Assembly (NCBI GenBank): GCA_021234155.1
Contig: JAJEKV010000002.1
Span: 42,025,203-42,089,202 of the forward strand
Direction: 5' to 3'
Origin: Isoetes taiwanensis
Taxonomy: Eukaryota > Streptophyta > Lycopodiopsida > Isoetales > Isoetaceae
DNA: 64,000 nucleotides
Positions within the stretch are counted from its first letter, which is position 1. Every line of letters starts with the position of its first letter. This document shows positions 27,038 through 38,144 of the stretch, piece by piece. Position numbers and translations under genes: made by a program. The notes under the pieces are model-generated. The model had not been told where the DNA came from. It made no database searches and was given only the letters and a program-made list of their open reading frames with translations.

Positions 27038-28290
27038 CTAAGAACTAGATTCCTCCTCGTCGTCCATAGGCTGAGGAGGTGGTCGGTAGCGCATCAAAGT
27101 GGTGCTGGGGTTAGCGGAGAGGGCGGCTCGAGCTGCTGCCTCCGGTGGTAAACAAGTGGCCAAGGGTGCCGCCACAAGGAGTCGCATACTTGCACAGCCC
27201 GCCACGTCCCCCAACGCTACGATAGCCAAATCTCGTCGGACCAAGGTAATGGTGGTGGCGTGATAGTCAATCTTCTTATGGCCCGCCAAGGTGGATATCG
27301 CACGGTGCCACCAAGATGCTTCGTAAGAAGGCCCCAAGTTCTTGAGAAGAACAGACCTCTCCTTGCCGAAAGTCGAAAGGAAGAATCGGGTCACATAGTT
27401 GCCCATTGCCCTAATTTGGGGACCCTCGAGGTCTCCGCCTCCTTTCCAAGTTAACGGGATCTTCCCCTCGCCTCGCTTCTTCTTTGTCGCCCTTAAGACT
27501 TACCTTGGTGTTCCAAAAGTCTTCCTCCTCTTCATCCACCCTCCCATGGTGATCTCGCAATGGCTGGTCGGTAGGAGGAGGCCTCACGTGAGCCGCAAAC
27601 CGCCTCCTCCGAGGTCGGGGGTATCGGGCGAAGAAGAACCGGGCGGGACAAAAGGGTCTCAACGGGTTCTAGCTCTTCCCGCCGATATACCAACAATTTC
27701 TCGACTTGTGGGGATGCACAACCGATGTGGTAAAGTCGAAAGTCATCCCCGGCAAGATTTCAAGATCATAGAGGACCTCTATCTTTTGCCCCCCCGATAT
27801 CAGCAATAACGCTGTAGGCCCACATAATGTCCTCTAGAATCAGGTACTCTTGGTTGTTCAAGAGTACGGTTGGAAGGAGGTTTAGCCCTTCGAGCTTGAG
27901 GGCTTTCTCTCGGCTTGCCGGGGCTTCGGTGGCGAGTTCCCTCCACCTTACAAAATCCTGCTCGTCGACGACCTCATCGTCTTCCGGGTCAGGAGGAACT
28001 GGTGTAGACGATTGCTCGGCCGCTATCTGCTCATCTTCAATATACTGGTCCATAATGATGGCCAGTGCAAATCGGGCCTCAAAACAGACTTCCCGATCTA
28101 TAGTAACAATGGGGAGGTCGGTTCCTCTTCTCCTTATGCCCTTGATGACATTCCGGGCATGCTCATCACCTCCTAACATCTCAAGCAAAGTGTGGAAGTC
28201 GAGGTAGAGCTGTGAATCGTCTTCACCTGCATGTTAGAGACGAGGTCCACTTGCTGGAGCAGATAAGGATGAAGAACATCAAAGGGAACC
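27038..28290 (-). pseudogene. Unidentified coding-like region in broken frames
   Basis: Successive minus-strand stretches look protein-like. About 28200-28290 contains YLDGEHWDPAVPFDVLHPYL. 27800-28240 contains LEMLGGDEHARNVI, a Pro/Asp/Glu-rich linker (TPVPPDPEDDEVV) and EGLNLLPTVLLNNQEYLILE. 27450-27570 contains DEEEEDFWNTKVSLKGDKEE. 27038-27406 contains KERSVLLKNLGPSYEASWW and ends MDDEEESSS-stop. They keep one orientation and an acidic character but not one frame. Family unknown. It could be an accessory reading frame of the neighbouring LTR element, another transposon or a decayed host gene. Confidence 0.35.
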
Positions 28291-28551
28291 GCGGGGTCCC
28301 AGTGCTCTCCATCCAAGTACCACTGCTGTAGAGTCGTAAGGGAGGAGAACTAATGGGCCAAAAGTGACTTTATACTTTTTGGCACGTTTTCCTAGGTTAT
28401 TTAAAAAAAATTATTATTTACTTAATAATTTACAATTAAATATACACCAAGTGGCAGAATTAGACATTTTTATATTCACAGGTTCACAAAAAGAATATTG
28501 TACATAGATAGATCTACAAAATTGTACAACAGAATAAAGTAGGTCGCATAA

Positions 28552-28780
28552 TCACCGAAACTCCCCTCGAATCCTCCTTGCAAGCTGGAGGTCCTTGGGC
28601 ATTATGGTAACCCTCTTTGCATGGATGGCGCAGAGGTTGGCGTCACTCAAAATTTCTATAAGGTAAGCCTCGGCTGCCTCCTGGAGTGCGAGGATAGCAA
28701 AGGCCTGAAACCTCAGGTCGGTCTTAAATTCTTGGGCAATCTCTCGCACAAGGCACCCAAAATTAAAACACTACATGGTT
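28552..28780 (-). pseudogene. Histone H3-like C-terminal fragment
   Basis: About 67 residues matching the histone-fold end of H3: [27 protein letters not shown], then [16 protein letters not shown] and [10 protein letters not shown]-stop. Canonical plant H3 has [35 protein letters not shown] and RRIRGERA. The fragment differs at the helix 2 to loop 2 segment (LIEILSDA for LVGLFEDT), at AFAI for SHAV or SSAV, and at the last residues. The N-terminal tail, alpha-N helix and helix 1 are absent; homology stops abruptly at LVRE with no clear splice acceptor. It is closer to H3 than to plant CENH3 (no extended loop 1, MPKD kept). Confidence 0.85.
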
Positions 28781-28789
28781 TTTCCCTTG

Positions 28790-31700
28790 GTTGTGACTAC
28801 AAAACCATTTTACAAAACCAATACATGTTTGTGGGTTGATATCATTAAAAACCATATGAGGCTAAACTAATGGGTTCTTTTGTAAGGTTTGTTAGGGCGG
28901 TGTTATGGTATGGCAATTGCTAATGGTTTCCTTTGTAGAGTTTGTCAAAGTGGTATAGCATGTTGGTAAATTTATGTGGTATATTATAGTGTTTTAAGGG
29001 TATGGTTAGTCCCTATGGTATAACACGATGGTGTGGATGTGGTTTAATATGCTGCTCTATTCATGTGATTCTATAGTGTGGTTGGTTATTGTGGTGAACT
29101 AGCATGGCTAATTGTCATGGTAAATGCATATGGTTCACAATGTGTTAGATTCAAATTACTATTACTATTAGTAATAGTTAATTCCAAATGTGCATGGTTT
29201 GGTTATGCCTTATCTTCGTGGTTATCATTTATAAACCAATGATGATAACCAGTAACACTTTGTTGTTTAAATCATTTCAACAACCAGTAACACTTTGTTG
29301 TTTAAACCACTTCAACTTTATTCAACAATCATTTCAACAACCAGTAACACTTTGTTGTTGTTTAAACCATTTCAACTTTATTCAACTAAAATCTATTACG
29401 AAGTAACGTTTTGTTGTTTAAAGCATTTCAATAGTATTTAACAAACTATTAAAGAATTATGATTGTTGTACTTATTACGCCCATGTCAATATGTATGCTT
29501 TCAGGAGTAAGGGGATTTGAACCCCAACCATTTCCATAACTCATAAACAAAGATAAATCTATTTTCAAAAATACTTACAAAACAAATTCAGATAAAAACA
29601 TCTTATAGAAAGACCAACCTTGCACTTGTAAGTACCTAAATATCAAAACAAATTAAGATAGAAATGTCTTAAAGAAAGAAAGTATTGACTTTGCACTTGT
29701 ATTTAAGTACATAAATAATGTAAACATAATGCAGCTTTAAACCAATCACCTCTACTCCGTCCGTGATGCAATAAAGTATGAAAAGATAACTTCTTACTTT
29801 AAGGTCTATAAAGGCTCCTCAGAAATTGTACCAAGATCCGACATATAAAAAGCATATAAACACACACCTATGGTAGGTGGGAAAATGGAGGCATGATAAT
29901 AACGGCACAATGGAAAAGCAAAGACTAAAACCTATTATATATGTTAAAAGATCAATTTATATGTTGCATGCAAGCTTTGTTAACCCACATGATATAAATG
30001 TGTAGTGCAACATACCTATGTTTTTGGTGCTCATGAATATAAATCAGATTCGAGCCCGCCATCCCCTCAGATTTTGAGACCACATAAACAAAGAAAGCCA
30101 CAAAAGAACCTTGATTCAAAGAACCATAATTGAAAGCAAACTTGTGTGACCAGATTTTCGATATTGCGTAACCCATTGCAACATCTTTTTCTTTTGAACA
30201 ATATGCAGATGTTCAAAAGGAGCCTTCAATAACTTGTCGAAATTCTAAACCCGCTATCTTACCATATCCGCAAATCAACCAAGACCAGGATCTTCTAAGT
30301 TGGTCACTATAAGCAAGGTCTCTATGGGTTCCGATTAAAATAGTAAGGATGGGGCAAAGGTCACCAAAAGCCCGATTGGTCACCAAGCATGGTCATGCTG
30401 CGGTGCACGCCAATCGCAGAGGACACAGCTTTGTCTTCATTTCATTTCCGCCTTTTCAAAGACCTCACATTGCTTCAGCATTTCCACCCTTGCATTCCCC
30501 CACATAAATTAAAGAGAAGAAATATACAAGCAGAAGAGCAGCAGCCTATCTTAGAGGTGAGACTTATCTAGAGGTGAGACTTATCGCCTTTATAGCCATT
30601 TGCGTAAAAACATTGCCGGATCTGCTCCATTGATTTCGCTCCAAAGACAAAGATGCCAAAAATTGCAGAGGGCCTCCCCGTGTAGCATTCTTTAGAGCTA
30701 ACTTACAATGAAGAGAGGAATAGAGTAGCAGAGGCTAAGTTACCTTCGTAATAGAGGTTGCCATTCCAACCCAGCTCTCAAATGGGTTGCCGCTAAAGGC
30801 CAACGCCTTTGGATATGCCATCACCCAACGCCTTAAAACCGTAAAAAGATCTTGGCTGCAATAGTCAGCCACGCTCGCCGCTTGTTATTCTCCCTCTCCT
30901 TCAAGCAGGGGCATCCGTAACTAGAAGTCATGTCCAAATCCTCTTAAACAATCCCAAAGACAAATTTCCTTCAAAAACCTAGCCACCGTGAGTATTTGAT
31001 CTAGTGCACCCCAATACTTTCCCCTCAGATAGAAAAGTTCTCGCCAGGTTCTCGCAAAAGGCTTTTGAACCCGCTAAAGCCTAAAACGCAGGAATGAAGA
31101 ACCCCGTCTGCTAATGATGCATTCGACCATATCTTCTCGAAAGCGTAAACCCCGAAAACCCACAACTCGATCCTCGCCAAACAGCCCCCATTGCATCCCT
31201 GATAAATAATCGCTTAATAGATGGAATAACTACCACATGCAATGGCCGGGGACCATAGCAAAACAAAAACTGTGACTAGAAATGTTGTCGCCGAGCTATG
31301 GTGGAAGCCAAGATGCCCGTGAGAAAAGGGCATCCAAAGGGGCCACTAAATGCGCCAAAGTAAACTAAAATATACTAGAAACCGTGGTGGAAAAGGGAGC
31401 AAAGCAAGGTTTAAGACTTACGATGTACCAAGAATAAGGAAGACTACTCACTGCCCTCCTACACATCCGGGTCGAAGTCGATTGAGTCGCTTAAGAGGAT
31501 GCATTAGAAGGAGGAAAACATGGCAACCTAGAAGTGGATATATGGCGACGATGATCACTTGCATATTGTGCATAGCTCGAGCGCCATAGCCGGAAGTATG
31601 GCAATATTCGCCATAGCTGAGCACTAGAACAGGCATGCAAATGGAAGGCAGCAAGGGCGGGAAAGTGGCGGGCGTAGGGGGAAAAGGGGCGGTCCAATAG

Positions 31701-31800
31701 GAGCATTCTACTAGGATCGAAATCTCGACCATTGATCACGATCAAATCTAGACCGTTCATCTCGCCTAAAAATAATCTATATTAAAATATTATACCTGTA
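28790..31800. other. Unassigned spacer with tandem repeat; no gene recognised
   Basis: Low-complexity ggt/tgg-rich sequence at 28.8-29.2 kb (many variants of tatggtt and aaccat) leads into the tandem repeat at 29246. The rest, 29.5-31.8 kb, has only short open frames without family signatures. A tRNA T-arm-like string occurs near 29510 and was rejected. Confidence 0.5.
29246..29440. repeat. Short tandem repeat, about four copies
   Basis: The phrase accagtaacactttgttg followed by tttaaa and catttcaac recurs at about 29246, 29282 and 29340, and in a more diverged form (agtaacgttttgttg) near 29401. Spacing varies (35 to 60 bp) because an actttattcaac segment is present in some copies. Confidence 0.85.
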
Positions 31801-31804
31801 TTAA

Positions 31805-31858
31805 TCTCCGTGGGGACGATAAAAGTACCTTCCTTCCTTCCTTCCTTCCTTCCTTCCC
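31805..31858 (+). mobile_element. LINE 3' end with (CCTT)n tail
   Basis: tctccgtggggacgataaaa at 31805-31824 is the plus-strand counterpart of the terminal motif of the two array LINEs, here followed by a (CCTT)n run to 31858 instead of (ATTCT)n. Only the tail is recognisable; no RT remnant is seen just upstream. Confidence 0.55.
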
Positions 31859-32680
31859 CAAATACTTTTATGCAAGCCCGGCATAGAACCCAAATGCAAT
31901 CTCCAGTTTGGATCTATGCTATATTGAAATAACTGCAATTGATCCAAAATGGTAAGTGAGATGTTTAGTGTAAATGCTACTTGTTGTTTTGTTGTTTTGT
32001 TCTTATCTTATCTTATCTAAAAGTAATTGTGCCTGAAGCACCAGGAGTTACTCAAATGTGCCTAAAGGGCAGTGCGCTCGAATTATCGAGTGTTACCCTA
32101 GCGGTAGTTAGAGCGTTATTGACTCGTTGGCTACTTGCATTATAGGTGCTTGTGATGGTGTTTGAAAAATAAGAACTTTCAGGTTAGATAGCTTTGCCTT
32201 GTGATCAGGCGTTATTTGGACCTGCCTTAGCTTAAATCTATTGAATTTGATTAGCCACAAAGGGGAGTTGTTTATCACTATGGAATTCGATTGCCCAAAT
32301 ACTAGATCACTCCATCGATGCGCCATCGCCAAGCAGCGCTCCATCGATGCCAAAAAATCAGCTGAGAAACCAAGCTACAGAGATAGCAAGGCGCCAAAAC
32401 ATGCATTCCGGCAAGCGGGATGCTCCATACTTTCTAAGAAGAAGGAAAAAAAACTTTATCCAGACTAGCCGGCCGCCATGCAAGCAAGAAACAAAAAAGT
32501 GTAGGGGGTCTCCAGCAGAGGGCAGTTTACACACAAATCTCATTAACTGCCGCTCTCTATAACGATTCCTCTCTCCGTAATGAATCAAGAAAAAAAAGGA
32601 TGGATAAATTGTTTTTAGCTTTACGTAAAAATTCTCTTGTCTTATCTTATTATCTCAGCCTATGTTTTTGGAAGAGGTAA

Positions 32681-33025
32681 TTTTCACCGCCTCAAAATTT
32701 TGCGGTGAAATTACGTGGCGGCGCCGCTCGCGACTCCGCCGCTCTCGGCCCACCCGCTCGCCTGGCGGCCGCCAGGAACTTTCACCGCGAAATTTTCAGG
32801 CGGTGAAAATTCCCTGACGAAAAAACAGGGGGCTTGAGATTTGCGGCAGATTTCTTCGGCCGATTTCCGGCAAGTTTTCTTTGGCAGCGCCGCTTTGCAG
32901 GGGAAGGTCAGTTCATTGCAGAGGAGTATTGCAGCGAGGGGCAAATCGACTGGCGATCGATTCAAGTTTTAATCTGAAAAAACAGGTCGTTTGGGGGCAA
33001 AATTTCAAGCCCCCTGTTTTTTCGT
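32681..33025. repeat. Foldback structure: two nested inverted repeats
   Basis: An inner pair is 32681-32722 against 32765-32811; both contain ttcaccgc and gcggtgaaa around an AT core and are reverse complements of each other with few mismatches. The second pair is acgaaaaaacagggggcttg (32817-32836, continuing to 32843) against its reverse complement at 33000-33025. The interior is GC-rich with cggccg/ggcgcc strings, unlike the AT-rich surroundings. It looks like a foldback or MITE-type element; I could not define target duplications. Confidence 0.7.
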
Positions 33026-33029
33026 AAAG

Positions 33030-35290
33030 TGGAGATATGACTCACGTTGACATATTTCTCTTAAGGGAATTCTCATGCTTATTACCTCCAAGAATTCCAT
33101 TTCCAAGTTATATTTTGCCCCCTAGGTGGAGGTATAAACCCTGTGGGAAGTATTTTTTGCGATCCCTTCGCGTTTTTCTTTTCTTGCTGGTGCACCTTTA
33201 TATATCAAAATTGATAAATTGATACTAAGATTTTCTTTTCCTTTTTTATTTTTCTTTTTGTCTTGTTTTTGGGCAGTAATCAACCACCACTATGTGTAGC
33301 AACTTCTCCTGTTGTTGCACAGGTGTGGAAAAGAGTTGCATGGATCATTGCAGCTCTTGTAGAGATAAGATCAAAGGTGCATATCGATGGAGAGCAGTGG
33401 AGATGGATGGGTCAATTTTGGAGATCAATCTTCGTTGAACATATCATGATTCATATTTGGTGAACAAGAATTTAAGCAGTGCTAGAAAAGCATACATGGT
33501 ATAGACATGATATTTGTAGGCATGGCAGAATTTAAAAGTCAGAATCCCACAATCATCGATCGTAGCACCCTAGCTATCCTCTAGGCAGAGAGCACGGGGC
33601 AATAATGCAGTAGGTTTAAATCCCACGTGTTCTCAAATCAAAAGGTTTTTTAGGTTGTAGTTTTATTGTTTTTTTCTCATTATTATCTAGGAACCAAGCC
33701 CGCATGATTGTTCAGACGCTATGATTGTTTACAATGTATGAGTCCCTAATGTATCGGATGGACTAATATGCATGCATGGGAAAGCGATTTAAGTATATTT
33801 AATACCCATTTGTAATTTTTCCATGGTGGAGGTGTAAGTTTGGCGTAAGTCTCTCCATATGTGTGATTCTTAGTTGTGTTTTATACTGTTTTTGTTATAT
33901 CATGGTAATCAACCTCGTTGCATTCCCCAAGGTTACATGTCCCGATGTTCAGACCCTAGTCTTAATTGCACACTTGGTGGTGGTACGAGTACCCCTATAT
34001 ATGTGGTCAATCATTTGACAATAATGATGAAAAACTACTGAGAATAAATTTTTTGGTAGTAATATTAGTGCAATAAGTGGGGCTCCTATAGCAACAATAA
34101 TGGATTTTGTGGGTGATTGCGTAGTTTGCACTTGTACCCATTAAGTACTTTGGGAGGCATCAACTATTTAGTTTTGGTCATTTTTGTACGGAGGGAGTGG
34201 TGTTCCAATGTTAGTCCTATCTCTGGGATGAGGTGTGTTTCGGTTTGAATAGGTTCATTGAGCTTGTTCTATTCTATTCTATTCTATTCTATTCTATACT
34301 ATTCTATTCTATGGCATAAATCATTTCAATGTAGCCCCAGGGATTCAATATTATTTGTAGTATGGGACATCCACAATGCATGTCATGTAAATTTTGTCTT
34401 TTATTTATTTAACTCCTTTTAACTTGTGTATGCATGAACTGCTACTTTTTTGCTGCTTTTTAGATGGTCACTCCTGCATGTACACCACCTATCATTTTTG
34501 AGAACATTTACTACAATATTTTCCATCAAGGTCTTACTATAGTCCTTATGATTTGGTATTGCAACAACCATACATTCTGCAGCAGACCGGCATTTAAGTC
34601 TTCCTTGTTTTATGATTTAACTAAATGGGGCTATTCCTCAATATGCTCAATGCCTTAATCAAGGTCCTATATTCCATCAGGTAGTACTTTTTGTTTTTTT
34701 AATCCATTTGGATTTTGGGCACAAATATATTCTGCTATTCACATTGTATCTGCACTATCTTACTTTTCATTTCCATCATAACTGAAGATGTAAATTAACA
34801 GCTACAGGGAAAATCAGTACATCCGAAAGTCTAATTATGCACTTTCATTTTCATTTTCATCTTAACTTAAGATGTATATCAACAGCCATTTATGAGGAAA
34901 TACCATTACATATATTCCTGGGAAAAAATCAGTACATATAAAAGTCTATTTATGCACTTTTAGTATAGTGAAAACACTGCTGCTTTGACTTATCATAAGC
35001 CCATGAAAACCATACAGAACAGAGATGGTGATAATACCTGATTTTCGTATGAAACCCGTGCATTATGTCTTTGAAAGGAAATTTTTTTTAAGGGGAAAAA
35101 AACCTATGCAACTATAGCTGTAAATACCAAACAGTAGGTCTTTTGTCACAATATATTCCAAAACTTGTGCCCATTTTTGTAGCAAGATCATCCATTCCTT
35201 TAGAGTATTTATCCTAGACCCGTACATCCGTTTCGAGCAGCCATACACCATAACAGCAAAAGAGATACATTGAGAGAAGAATCACCATGT
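33030..35290. other. Unassigned spacer; no gene recognised
   Basis: AT-rich sequence with short open frames. The (ATTCT)n run at 34267 is the main landmark. Confidence 0.45.
34267..34311 (+). repeat. (ATTCT)n microsatellite
   Basis: About nine near-perfect copies of attct on the plus strand. The array LINEs end in the same pentamer on their own strand. The preceding 60 bp does not resemble the LINE terminus, so it may be an independent microsatellite. Confidence 0.8.
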
Positions 35291-35296
35291 ACCTGC

Positions 35297-35410
35297 AGCC
35301 AATCATGTATACATTAGCAGTAATCCCGGTAATGCAACAAGGGCCAAAAGGTACTTTGGGTGATTCTTGGCTTATCGCCCTTCACCCAATGCACCCTTTG
35401 CTCTTGATAA
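35297..35410 (-). pseudogene. Diverged single-copy relative of the array gene's sixth exon
   Basis: Minus-strand sequence contains gtaccttttggccctt, tgcattacc, then gctaatgt and ttggctgcag followed by gtac, in the same order and spacing as exon 6 of the array gene (53131-53252). Overall identity by eye is roughly 65 to 75 percent with small indels. It lies about 500 bp downstream of the RGG exon on the same strand, so this locus may be the ancestral or a paralogous gene from which the arrays arose. No full frame is recoverable by eye. Confidence 0.55.
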
Positions 35411-35909
35411 ATGAAAGTCTACTAAGAATGCACAGATCAAGGTAATACAACATTTTCCATAATTTAATCCCTTTGTAACTATCTAGTAGTTAGCTTGTCT
35501 TTGAAATGATGGACTAAAAACATGTCCCGGATATCTTACCTTATTCATCAGAAGAAGGTCATATAATAACTTACCTCATTGATCTGCTGGGATAGTTTAG
35601 TCATAGCAGACAAAGATCATATTTTTTCAAACAGAGCATGCTTTAATATTTAGGCTCTTTTATTTGTGCCTCTAACCAGCAAAGAGAACCATTCAAAAGG
35701 TTAGTATTTGGAGAAGCATCATGCAGACACGAAATCTATTCTTATGCTATTATTTTTGAATATAAGATATATCTGTAGCTCACGACACAGTCTATTAAAA
35801 TGCATGTATCGATTAAAGGCCATGTTCCTGTCCAGTATCAGTTAAAGACCAGGCTGTATCTTATAATTCGAGTGCACTCCTTTTGCATGTAAACAACTGG
35901 ATCACAAAT

Positions 35910-36116
35910 TTATACCTGTAAGTCTTCAGCATCAGAATCAACATCCTCTTCATTTTGTTGCGTTTCTGGAACATATGGTTCATTGCTATTATTGCCTCTA
36001 TAATACCCAGCATGATTACGATTGAATCCTCCACCCCTTTTTGCTACAAAGCCAGTACCACCATCATCAAAGTTTCGTTTAGAATCAAAGCTTCTACCAC
36101 CGCCACGTCTACTCAT
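35910..36116 (-). CDS. First exon of an RGG-rich protein (partial gene)
   Basis: An ATG at 36116 opens a 68-codon exon, MSRRGGGRSFDSKRNF then GFVAKRGGGFNRN, YYRGNNSN, and an acidic end EEDVDSDAEDLQ. It is followed at once by a splice donor (acag then gtataaat). Arg-Gly-Gly clusters are typical of RNA-binding or nucleolar proteins, but the clusters alone do not assign a family. Later exons probably lie at lower coordinates; donor-like gtaagtta (near 35573) and gtaagata (near 35540) occur there. Start choice: first ATG in frame, with in-frame sequence beginning at it. Confidence 0.55.
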   Translation of the reverse strand: MSRRGGGRSFDSKRNFDDGGTGFVAKRGGGFNRNHAGYYRGNNSNEPYVPETQQNEEDVDSDAEDLQV

Positions 36117-36449
36117 CTTGAGTTTTCTGATCCTTTGGACCAGCGTAGTTCCTTTCTATCTCTATTTCTGGTGCTAGTTCTTCCTCTGATCTATGTCTAC
36201 CAGACTATTTACCAGAAATAAATTCCATTTTTCAAATCCAATGACTTACCCAGAAAGATATTGTGGCCATAAAGAAAGTCTGCATGGCAGTGCCAGTAAT
36301 CGAGAGTGCCAGTAATCGAGACGCCGGATTCCTTAACTAGGTCAGAACCCTAGTTTTTTTCTTCAATGCATGCGGCCGTATTTTCAATTTCGTTTTTTAT
36401 TTCTTCAATGGTTAATTCTATACTTTAGTAATGCAACTATCCCTTATTA

Positions 36450-37025
36450 CTTTGGGAATATAGCCAAATCCGAAACAAACTTTTATCTCTACATTGTTCC
36501 CTTAGGGTCATGTGCAACCTGCCCTCAATGCCAAAACTTGTTCTTATATCCATAACATGTCTGCTTAGAACATATTAACCCTATTACAGTCAAGGTGATG
36601 TGTGATCAGATGCCCATATATTGCCCATATATTACTGGGAATCAGGAATTACTCTTAGAAGTTAGGCCATATTTTATTTTTACTACCATGACGGAGCTGA
36701 ACATATGCTCACTGCCTATTTTTTGGCATATGCTATTAAACTTCATTGATTCACACTTAGTGCTGTATGTCTCCCTTATAGCCAAAATCTGCAACCTTAG
36801 GGTCACGTATAATACGCCCCTAGTGCCACACTAGTTCGTATATCCATATTAAATGCATTTAGAGATAAACAGCAACTTTAGGCACATATGTACTGTGCGG
36901 TCAGTCTACCTACATTACCAGAAATCAGAATTTACCAAAGCTGGTAGAAATTTGGGTCATATCTCATTCCAATTACCATGATAGATCTATATAAATGCTC
37001 ACTGCCTGATTATTGGCATATGCCA
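36450..37025. repeat. Diverged direct duplication abutting array 2
   Basis: Segments at about 36450-36740 and 36770-37025 share, in order: a tatagccaaa block, cttagggtca, atatccata, agaagttaggccatat or its variant agaaatttgggtcatat, accatga, and gctcactgcctg or gctcactgcctat, then ggcatatgc. Divergence is considerable. The second copy ends a few bases before the A-tract where array 2 begins. Confidence 0.7.
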
Positions 37026-37275
37026 TCATATTAAAAAAAAAAAAACAAATCCAACCTAGATATCTAGGTCGCACATCACCTCTGGCCAATCCCAGAACTG
37101 TATTATCAATCCGCATCGAAGAAAAATCCAAGTCCGGGTACTTATGATCCAATAGCTAGATCCCTTTTGTCATAAAACAAATGTAGCCAATGAAAATCTA
37201 CGTTCAAATAAGAACCATGTCTAAATACAAGAAAAGGGACATGCGAACAAAGTTTACTCTTACAAGTTATCTTAC

Positions 37276-37333
37276 CAAATAGTCTTCTAGTGCCTGTGAG
37301 CCAAACTAAGTCCTCCAGGTTAAGGTATTCCAT
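37276..37333 (-). pseudogene. Orphan first exon of the array gene in partial U5
   Basis: MEYLNLEDLVWLTGTRRLF with its GTAAGATAAC donor is intact, but the unit is truncated at about 37033, so exon 2 and all later exons of this copy are missing. Confidence 0.6.
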
Positions 37334-38144
37334 TAAGAAGATATATTGTTGACGCTTTTAAACCATTGCAAGCACATTCCAAACATTTATATTATTTAGA
37401 AGAAAATTACACAGTGATCTTTGGTCCTTTTAGCCGCTCTACTCATGTAGAGACCATTTTTTACGTACACAAATAAGGACAAATATGTAGCCAATGTGAA
37501 GATCAAGATGTAGCCAAGATCAAGCATGCATAATACATGTCTCATTTTACACATCCACGTGTTCATTAAAATTATAACATTTATGTGTCACTCGGTCTCT
37601 TCACTACAAGCTGCACTTTACTACAAGGTGCCTGACATCCATGCTAAATTTGCACAGCTACTCAAGGAGTCCATTATCCACATTTAAATCAAATTCTCTA
37701 AATAATAGACACATCTCTGATTTGCCAAGCTTATATTTTTAGAACAAACATATCGTAGCTTTCATGCATGCATAGGTTTTGCATGTCATGGCCAAGTGGC
37801 TTATAAACTGACTTTTGCATCTACCCTTTCTATTTTGCCACAGTTTTCATGCATGCAAAGGTTTTGCTTGTCATTGCCAAGTGGCCTATTAAGGCCATTG
37901 GTTCACATCTACACTGAACTAGCAGAGCAAAGTGCCTTGCACATTCTACAGGCTCACCATTTCATTTCCTAAAAAGGAAAGCGTGTATACATAGCAATAG
38001 TTCAACCAGATTTTACACCAGCTTGAGAATATAAATAAAAGTGAAAGTATTGCTTTAACCGCTTCGTAAATATATCATGATAAAGTACTTTTAATCTATA
38101 GATCCACCTGTGACGCCCATAGTTTTTATCGTAAAAAGACCACT

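Noticed and set aside
29505-29535. tRNA-like T-arm on the minus strand (ggggttcaaatcccc)
   Set aside because: No matching acceptor, D-arm or anticodon arm is found in the expected upstream 60 bases. It is probably chance or a very old SINE relic.
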